From positions 1-64,000 of the forward strand of contig MGRM01000028.1 in assembly GCA_001798185.1 (NCBI GenBank): 64,000 bases of DNA, given 5' to 3'. A model generated the notes under the pieces. It ran no database searches. It was not told the DNA's origin and saw nothing but the letters and a program-made list of their open reading frames with translations. Within the stretch, counting starts at the first letter, position 1, and each line of letters starts with the position of its first letter. A program made the position numbers and the translations under genes. Source of the stretch: Deltaproteobacteria bacterium RIFCSPHIGHO2_02_FULL_44_16 (GTDB taxonomy: Bacteria; UBA10199; 2-02-FULL-44-16). Positions 60,001-64,000 of the stretch are shown in pieces.

Positions 60001-60023
60001 GCTTTGGTGTTCATCTGTTCCAT
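57018..60023 (-). CDS. actB: Alternative complex III iron-sulfur subunit ActB (molybdopterin-like plus ferredoxin domains)
   Basis: The 1001-residue subunit combines a molybdopterin-oxidoreductase-like N-terminal part with a C-terminal ferredoxin domain. A twin-arginine motif ([14 protein letters not shown]) near residue 45 indicates Tat export. The C-terminal third has four Cys clusters: [38 protein letters not shown] and CTFCIQR...CQQSCP. These would bind three [4Fe-4S] and one [3Fe-4S] clusters. The start at 60023 lies 5 bases after actA; a TTG at 60050 is an alternative. Tat genes lie 2-3 kb away. Confidence 0.95.
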   Translation of the reverse strand: MEQMNTKAYWGSIEELQQIADFQTTPGKEFVAPPMKQEATSMERRTFLKLMGASALAASISCSRRPVEKIIPYVHKPEEITPGIANWYASTCGECSAACGTLIKTREGRPIKIEGNKKHPLSGGGLCARGQASLLNLYDPDRLREPAAVDRRSGEYTATTWELLDRSIQGELQKLKESSKKVVIFTDPIVSPSTKALIDEFLIPYRGLHIAYSPLFPEELLEANSVSFGERKLPQYRLDRAELLVSFGADFLGTWISPVEFARQFSKARRVDEGKMLRFVAIEAALSLSGTNADEYIPVAAGDELFVALALAHELIVRGGKSAYAGNPIITEVLRNYSIERVAKTLKLETAQLQHLATQLWKSRGKSLLLGGPVHGKYGRELQIVLNLLNSALMNDGATIDWDTATATTSSSYRDIVKLVEEMKQEKVGAVILASFNPAFVLPQTLGFADALKQVPLVIDCSDKKTETTQAATTQSAPMTHALEMWNDAEPAKGLYSIAQPVISPLYQNRSFQDSLIRWGAMNAKNWYSYLQTWWQKNVHRSSESFARFWEKALHEGFVDHVSNRHDVRSSSRNFSSSALSGFPEMPKPGATLTLALVPSLAIFDGRYVNNSWLQELPDPLSKITWENYLSLSPATAERMGISQGEVIEIEAGEMKAKLPVHIQPKLSPSTMMVSVGYGQSFGGSIGGGTGVNVYPFQKGESSALQWNGIDVNITTTGKKVDLAVTQGHHNIENRPIVFEATWEEFQKDPSSGIEHPHLLTMWKEREYPKERWGMAIDMTACTGCNACVVACQAENNVPVVGKDQVLRGREMHWLRIDRYYSGDAHNPEVVHQPMLCQQCENAPCETVCPVLATFHSDDGLNMMTYNRCVGTRYCSNNCPYKVRRFNFFEYSENFEEPQQLALNPDVTVRTRGVMEKCTFCIQRVQEKRHEAKLEGRELKDGEIQTACQQSCPAQAIVFGNLNDPKSEVSKRAASKRGYHVLADLNTRPSVTYLSKIRNKA

Positions 60024-60028
60024 AGTCG

Positions 60029-60562
60029 TTAGTAGTGGCACGTCTGACAATTAATCGATGCATTGATTTCAGGTTTTCGATGACAGTCGAGACAAAATCC
60101 CATTTGCAGTGTTGTCACTTGCTTGATTTTTTCCATTTTTTCAACTTCGCCGTGGCACGATGCACATGCAATGCCTTTGGCAATATGCCTGGCATGATGA
60201 AAACGAACATGATCTGGTAAATCATGCACACGAATCCATTCAATCGGAATTTTCTTGTTATACAGTTCTGTCAGTTTTTGAATGTGTGGACTTTCGGTTT
60301 TGACGACCTGGTGACAGTTCATGCAGATATTTTGGCTCGGGACAACAGCATGCGGCGATTCTTCAACGCCAATATGACAGTAGGCGCAGGGAATCTGCAT
60401 GTCACCAGCATGTAATTTATGGCTAAAGGGAATGGGCTGCTCGGGGGCATAGCCAATATTATTGCCAACATACCACCACGAATGAAGCGCGTATCCGATT
60501 CCGCTGAGAAGGAGCAGAAGGAGAATGAACCCTACAGCTTTGATAACGATATGGTTCTTCAT
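60029..60562 (-). CDS. actA: Alternative complex III pentaheme cytochrome ActA
   Basis: The 177-residue periplasmic subunit is anchored by one N-terminal span (AVGFILLLLLLSGIGYAL). Five CxxCH motifs are visible: CAYCH, CMNCH, CASCH, CLDCH and CQTCH. It carries electrons from quinol oxidation to the mono-heme cytochromes. It is the first gene of the act operon; the leader upstream is short because the DUF4143 module begins nearby. Confidence 0.95.
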   Translation of the reverse strand: MKNHIVIKAVGFILLLLLLSGIGYALHSWWYVGNNIGYAPEQPIPFSHKLHAGDMQIPCAYCHIGVEESPHAVVPSQNICMNCHQVVKTESPHIQKLTELYNKKIPIEWIRVHDLPDHVRFHHARHIAKGIACASCHGEVEKMEKIKQVTTLQMGFCLDCHRKPEINASINCQTCHY

Positions 60563-60581
60563 GAAAAGTTAGGTCGCTCCT

Positions 60582-60620
60582 TTAACGTTTGGAGCAAATT
60601 CTGTCGAGGGAAAATTGAAG
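60582..60620. repeat. Direct repeat left of the DUF4143 module
   Basis: AAATTCTGTCGAGGGAAAATTGAAG at 60596-60620 recurs at 61874-61898 with one change in 25. Weaker similarity extends leftward to TTTAAC (about 60581 and 61861). The two copies bracket the ATPase gene at 60723-61865. Confidence 0.8.
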
Positions 60621-60722
60621 CGCGCAAAAAGATGTAAATACAAATCGGCATTTTATATGCTGTTTATCATGATAATCAGCAATCATGTTGCCATTTTATT
60701 CATCTTCGGGCAAGCTCTGATC

Positions 60723-61865
60723 ATGCATTATAAGCGTTTGCTCAATTTGAAACAGGACATTCACAAAAAGAGCCTTTTCCTCTTTGGACCGAGGCAGACC
60801 GGAAAAACTTCGTTGTTGAAGGAACAATTTCCCGGCGCCCCTTTTTATAACCTGCTTCTTGCTGATGTTTTTCTGAAGGTGAGTCAACGTCCGCACGTGA
60901 TTCGGGAAGAGCTGCAGACGCGACGAGGAAATGTATCTCCCGTTATTATCGATGAAATTCAAAAACTTCCTCTTTTACTTGATGAAGTGCAGGCAATGAT
61001 TGAAGAGAAAAAATACCGTTTTATTGTGACAGGAAGTAGCGCTCGTAAACTCAAGCACGGGGGTGGAAATTTGCTTGCGGGTAGAGCGTGGACGCATCAT
61101 CTGTTTCCACTGACGACATCTGAGATAAAAGAATACGATTTTCTTCGAATCCTCAATTATGGATCTCTTCCATTCATTTATACCTCGTCCGATCCCGAGC
61201 GTGAACTTGCAGCGTATGTGGGAACGTATCTTCAGGAAGAGATTCAGGCTGAAGGTTTGACACGAAAAATTGAAAATTTTTCCCGATTTTTACAAGTTGC
61301 TTCACTTGCCAATGGTGAACTGATTAATTTTTCCAATATTGCAAGTGATGCGCAAGTCCCACCACGGACTGTTTCGGGATATTTTGCGATCCTTCAAGAT
61401 ACGCTCATTGGGAATTTGTTGGAACCATTTACAGCAACCAAAAAACGGAAAGCAATTTTAACATCGAAATTTTATTTTTTTGATGTCGGTGTCTCCAATT
61501 ATCTTGCAGGAAGAAAAAATATTCGTCCACAAACAGATCTCTTTGGAAAAGTTTTTGAGCATTTTCTGTTTACAGAACTCAAGGCTTTTCTTTCGTATAC
61601 ACAAGATTCGAGAAAATTCTCCTTCTGGAGATCTGCATCTGGTTATGAAGTCGATTTTCTTATCGGAGATGAAGTGGCGATCGAAGTGAAAGGGACAACA
61701 ATGGTTTCAGAAAAACATTTAACAGGATTAAAGGCACTTTCTGAAGAGAAAAAATTGAAGAGAAAAATTGTCATATCGCTTGATAGCGTTCCACGTCGCA
61801 TTGGAGATATCGATGTTCTTCCTTTTCGCGACTTCCTCGCCCAACTCTGGAGTGGAGATATTTAA
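60723..61865 (+). CDS. AAA ATPase with DUF4143 domain (second copy type)
   Basis: The 380-residue protein has Walker A GPRQTGKTS at about residue 20, Walker B VIIDEIQ, and the sensor stretch RFIVTGSSARKLK. The C-terminal DUF4143 region ends EVDFLIGDEVAIEVKG, a D...ExK nuclease-like pattern. It belongs to the same broad family as the protein at 10509 but to a different subfamily. It is on the opposite strand to the act and tat operons and is bracketed by about 25-40 base direct repeats, so it looks like an inserted module. Start choice is uncertain (ATG 60657 is also in frame). Confidence 0.83.
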   Translation: MHYKRLLNLKQDIHKKSLFLFGPRQTGKTSLLKEQFPGAPFYNLLLADVFLKVSQRPHVIREELQTRRGNVSPVIIDEIQKLPLLLDEVQAMIEEKKYRFIVTGSSARKLKHGGGNLLAGRAWTHHLFPLTTSEIKEYDFLRILNYGSLPFIYTSSDPERELAAYVGTYLQEEIQAEGLTRKIENFSRFLQVASLANGELINFSNIASDAQVPPRTVSGYFAILQDTLIGNLLEPFTATKKRKAILTSKFYFFDVGVSNYLAGRKNIRPQTDLFGKVFEHFLFTELKAFLSYTQDSRKFSFWRSASGYEVDFLIGDEVAIEVKGTTMVSEKHLTGLKALSEEKKLKRKIVISLDSVPRRIGDIDVLPFRDFLAQLWSGDI

Positions 61866-61898
61866 CCTTGAATAAATTCTGTCGAAGGAAAATTGAAG
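61860..61898. repeat. Direct repeat right of the DUF4143 module
   Basis: AAATTCTGTCGAAGGAAAATTGAAG at 61874-61898 is the partner of 60596-60620 (24 of 25 identical). It begins just after the ATPase stop codon. Upstream TTTAACCTTGAAT resembles TTTAACGTTTGGAG at the left copy. Confidence 0.8.
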
Positions 61899-61908
61899 GA
61901 AATAATTC

Positions 61909-62637
61909 TTAGGAGTGGGAAGTTTTTTTCGTCAACGCAATTACGATCAGTCCAGCTTCATAAAGAACAATAAAAGGGACTGCCATGCAGATTTGGCTGA
62001 TGACATCAGGGGGAGTCAAAAGAGCACCAAAGACAAAGGCGCCAGCGATCATAAAACGACGATTTTTTTTGAGGGTTTCGAGACTGACGATGTCAAAGTG
62101 CACGAGAAAAAAGAGCCCAATGGGGAGTTCAAAGACAATTCCAAAGGCGAGGATGAAGCAGAGAACAAACGAGAGATAGAGCTTCATCTGAAGCATCAAA
62201 AGGATATCGGTCTCTTGAAGAACGTCGATGAAATAACGAAATCCGTAGGGCATGACGACGTAATAACAGAACGCTCCGCCTAAAATGAAACAGAGCGCTG
62301 AAGCAAGGGCCGTGAAAGTTAAAAATTTCTTTTCACGTTTGATGAGCCCTGGAGCAAGAAAAACCCACATTTGATAGAGCCAGAGAGGAGAGGTCAAAAA
62401 AGCTCCGGCAATCAGCGCGACTTGAAAATAGACGATCCATCCTTCCATTAAACTGAGTGTCACAAATTCTGCATGATCAGGAAGGAGCCTCAGAAGTGGT
62501 TGTTGCAGCCAATGGAAAATCGGTTTCGTAAAAAAACAGACGACACCCGTTCCAGAAATGAGAATGAGAATGATTCTTAAAATACGTTTTCGTAATTCCC
62601 GAAGATGACCGAGGAGAGGTATTGGTTGAGTACTCAT
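61909..62637 (-). CDS. tatC: Sec-independent translocase protein TatC
   Basis: This 242-residue membrane receptor for twin-arginine signal peptides has six spans. Family marks are LLGHLRELRKRILR at the N-terminus, FLTSPLWLYQMWVFLAPGL and GIVFELPIGLFF in the fourth-fifth span region. The start codon lies inside the left inverted arm of the palindromic element 62628-62759, which separates tatC from tatB and leaves it without a standard ribosome site. Confidence 0.95.
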   Translation of the reverse strand: MSTQPIPLLGHLRELRKRILRIILILISGTGVVCFFTKPIFHWLQQPLLRLLPDHAEFVTLSLMEGWIVYFQVALIAGAFLTSPLWLYQMWVFLAPGLIKREKKFLTFTALASALCFILGGAFCYYVVMPYGFRYFIDVLQETDILLMLQMKLYLSFVLCFILAFGIVFELPIGLFFLVHFDIVSLETLKKNRRFMIAGAFVFGALLTPPDVISQICMAVPFIVLYEAGLIVIALTKKTSHS

Positions 62638-62759
62638 TTCAAAACTCCATTATTCGGGTGACATCGGAGGTGTTTCCGGGAGGTCTCCGCGCCAAGCGGA
62701 GGGCCGGAACACCGCAGGTGGCAGGACCCGTAACAAAAAATGTTTTGAAATGAGTGCTC
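62628..62759. repeat. GC-rich palindromic element (GGGTCCTGCC family), copy 3, with inverted copy of the tatC 5' end
   Basis: The core at 62656-62729 is in reverse orientation to the copies at 5709 and 30107. Arms 62628-62645 (GAGTACTCATTTCAAAAC) and 62742-62759 (GTTTTGAAATGAGTGCTC) are inverted with 17 of 18 matches. The left arm contains the tatC start codon and first codons; the right arm ends 1 base from the tatB stop. Confidence 0.88.
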
Positions 62760-62760
62760 A

Positions 62761-62934
62761 TCAAGAAGGTTTATCAATATCATCAAACGCATCTTTGGCA
62801 GATGCCATCTCGGCGCGCAGTGTGCGCCAGAGCTTTCCGGCTTTACGAAAGAGATCAATGCACCGTTCTGGTCCAAGGACCAAAACGCCAATAGCTGCAA
62901 TAATCACCATTTCGCCGAAACTGATACCGAACAT
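62761..62934 (-). CDS. tatB: TatB-like translocase protein, short form
   Basis: The 57-residue protein reads MFGISFGEMVIIAAIGVLVL then GPERCIDLFRKAGKLWRTLR and ends DIDKPS. The membrane helix, the GPER hinge and the amphipathic helix RKAGKLWRTLRAE are those of TatB. It is much shorter than typical TatB proteins, lacking the long C-terminal tail. The start lies 2 bases after the tatA stop. It is too short for usual ORF cut-offs and is easily missed. Confidence 0.85.
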   Translation of the reverse strand: MFGISFGEMVIIAAIGVLVLGPERCIDLFRKAGKLWRTLRAEMASAKDAFDDIDKPS

Positions 62935-62936
62935 GT

Positions 62937-63119
62937 TTATTGATGATCGCTTTCGTCTTTATCTTTATCCTGCAACGATTTTCGAAATCCTTTGATCGCT
63001 TGCCCAATCGAAGCCCCAATTTGCGGAAGACGTTTTGCTCCAAAAAGAAGAAGCACAATGAGAAAAATAATGAGTAACTCTCCAATGCCTGGTTTGATAA
63101 ATCCGATAATGGCATTCAT
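62937..63119 (-). CDS. tatA: TatA translocase pore protein
   Basis: The 60-residue protein has one membrane helix (GIGELLIIFLIVLLLF), the hinge FGAKRLPQIG and the amphipathic helix ASIGQAIKGFRKSLQD, all typical of TatA. Start 63119 has AGGAGG 4 bases upstream; the frame runs further but without support. It is the first gene of tatABC. ActB in the neighbouring operon is a clear Tat substrate. Confidence 0.93.
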   Translation of the reverse strand: MNAIIGFIKPGIGELLIIFLIVLLLFGAKRLPQIGASIGQAIKGFRKSLQDKDKDESDHQ

Positions 63120-63260
63120 AAAGCCTCCTGTAGTAAGCAGACACGCCATAACGTTAGCGGATTGCTTCAGCGTGATATCTAGGGCGTGCGTAGCACCACA
63201 GGAAAGCGATTGCAACTGCAACAATCCCAGCTTTGAAAAACACAGCTTTGAAAAAGACAT

Positions 63261-63291
63261 TTACCAATAACTGACTGTCAGTTATTGGTAA
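63261..63291. repeat. Palindrome TTACCAATAACTGAC family, copy 5
   Basis: This is a 31-base perfect palindrome with central T in the divergent spacer between tatA and the small gene at 63315. Just to the left, 63229-63256 holds a short tandem repeat (CAGCTTTGAAAAA twice). Nothing else is seen in 63120-63260. Confidence 0.92.
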
Positions 63292-63314
63292 GAGCGAAGA
63301 AAGAAGAAGACGAT

Positions 63315-63503
63315 ATGCCAAAAAAAAGAACTCACAAAACAGAAGGATTTGCGCATAAACGAGGTGTCGACAGTCACGATGAAGCGGTCAAAGATAAACG
63401 TCATCGTCGTCGCAAACATCATGTTTCGAAAGACATTCATGAAGATCGCGGCACCGTTCAAACACGACTTGGGAGAAAGCATCATCCGGTACGACCAAAA
63501 TAA
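63315..63503 (+). CDS. Small, very basic His-rich protein
   Basis: The 62-residue protein begins MPKKRTHKTEGFAHKRG and is dominated by Lys, Arg and His (KDKRHRRRKHHVSKD). It has no hydrophobic core. Such composition suggests nucleic-acid binding, perhaps to ribosome or RNA. It is followed after 3 bases by the metallo-beta-lactamase-fold gene, a family that includes RNA nucleases. GAAGAAAGAAG lies upstream as a loose ribosome site. No family recognised. Confidence 0.5.
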   Translation: MPKKRTHKTEGFAHKRGVDSHDEAVKDKRHRRRKHHVSKDIHEDRGTVQTRLGRKHHPVRPK

Positions 63504-63506
63504 TCT

Positions 63507-64000
63507 ATGCGACTTACTTTTTTAGGTGCAACGGAGACGGTGACTGGTTCGAAATTTCTGCTTGAAACAGAAAAATCGAAGGTGTTGATCGACTGCGGTT
63601 TGTTTCAGGGACTGAAAGAGCTGCGTCTCAAAAATTGGACCGCGCTTCCTTTTGATCCTGCTTCTCTTGACGCTGTGGTTTTGACGCACGCTCATATTGA
63701 TCATACCGGTTATCTTCCCGTTCTTTTTAAACAGGGATTTCGAGGACCGGTCTATGCAACAAGAGCCACACATGATCTGTGTACGATCCTTCTTCCGGAT
63801 GCTGGATATTTGCAAGAAGAGGATGCTCGCTTTGCGAATCAAAAAGGATACAGCAAACATAAGCCCGCCGAACCTCTGTTTACAGAAGCGCTTGCGCATC
63901 GCTCTCTTTCTCTTTTCCGCAATGTTGAAATTGAAAAATCATTTCGAATCAGTGATGATGTAGAAGTTTTCATGACGCCTGCGGGTCATATTTTGGGAGC
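63507..64000 (+). CDS. Metallo-beta-lactamase-fold protein, probable RNA-processing nuclease (beta-CASP/CPSF type), partial
   Basis: The first 164 residues are in the window. They begin MRLTFLGATETVTGSKFLLE, a start typical of CPSF-like exonucleases, and contain the metal-binding motif THAHIDHTG. IDCGLFQG precedes it and PAGHILG comes near the window edge. The family cleaves or trims RNA using zinc. The C-terminal beta-CASP part lies beyond the edge. Confidence 0.85.
   Translation, partial: MRLTFLGATETVTGSKFLLETEKSKVLIDCGLFQGLKELRLKNWTALPFDPASLDAVVLTHAHIDHTGYLPVLFKQGFRGPVYATRATHDLCTILLPDAGYLQEEDARFANQKGYSKHKPAEPLFTEALAHRSLSLFRNVEIEKSFRISDDVEVFMTPAGHILG

Noticed and set aside
60624-60722. Longer N-terminus of the DUF4143 ATPase (membrane-like start from 60615)
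   Set aside because: The extra residues are hydrophobic and unlike the family, and no ribosome site supports them, though the start remains uncertain.
1-64000. CRISPR array
   Set aside because: Repeats are dispersed singly with no regular spacers and no cas genes are present.
1-64000. tRNA or rRNA genes
   Set aside because: The few intergenic gaps were read and none shows a cloverleaf or rRNA-like sequence.

Overview
The window is a gene-dense stretch of a Gram-negative, respiring bacterial chromosome of moderate GC. The combination of alternative complex III (actABCDEF), an aa3-type cytochrome c oxidase, Tat export, lipoproteins and beta-barrel-like proteins suggests a deltaproteobacterial or Bdellovibrionota-like lineage, probably an uncultivated one. 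That placement is inference from gene content, since no rRNA or other taxonomic marker is present. No rRNA, tRNA, CRISPR array, complete insertion sequence or prophage was seen.

Layout. 0.2-6.3 kb: RluA-type pseudouridine synthase, CDF metal exporter, patatin-like lipase, GSU2403-type nucleotidyltransferase, asnS and a DUF6580 membrane protein. 6.3-24.7 kb: a mixed region with a scattered lysine-catabolism set (aminoadipate-semialdehyde dehydrogenase, lysine 6-aminotransferase, glutaryl-CoA dehydrogenase and an orphan relative of lysine 5,6-aminomutase alpha). It is interleaved with toxin-antitoxin modules (HepT/MntA, BrnT/BrnA, winged-helix/nucleotidyltransferase), a DUF4143 ATPase, and lineage-specific proteins such as a caspase-thioredoxin-barrel fusion. 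25-41 kb: a large lipoprotein, hrcA-grpE followed by an LpoA-like lipoprotein and thiL in one overlapping operon, twin CNNM/CorC proteins, an alkaline phosphatase lipoprotein, a shortened LarC-like protein and a second MntA/HepT pair. 41-49 kb: heme A synthesis and oxidase assembly (ctaB, ctaA, ctaM, sco) on the minus strand, divergent from cytochrome c, coxB, coxA, two coxC-like genes and coxD on the plus strand. 49-52 kb: AbiE-type toxin-antitoxin and a Fic protein with its own operator. 52-60.6 kb: the alternative complex III operon. 60.7-63.1 kb: a second DUF4143 ATPase flanked by direct repeats, then tatABC. The window ends inside a metallo-beta-lactamase-fold protein.

How the parts fit. 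Quinol would be oxidised by ActABCDEF, electrons pass through c-type cytochromes to the aa3 oxidase, and CtaA/CtaB/Sco/CtaM mature that oxidase. ActB carries a twin-arginine motif and the tat genes lie just beyond the act operon. At least five separate polymerase-beta-type nucleotidyltransferase modules are spread singly between housekeeping genes.

The most unusual signal is not a gene. Several families of short palindromic repeats are scattered through the window. Around at least seven copies the flanking host DNA exists as locus-specific inverted arms, in several cases covering start codons or coding sequence. Two of these elements sit in frame inside genes (ctaA, and the leader of the LpoA-like lipoprotein). 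This resembles Rickettsia palindromic elements, with an added inverted duplication of the target.
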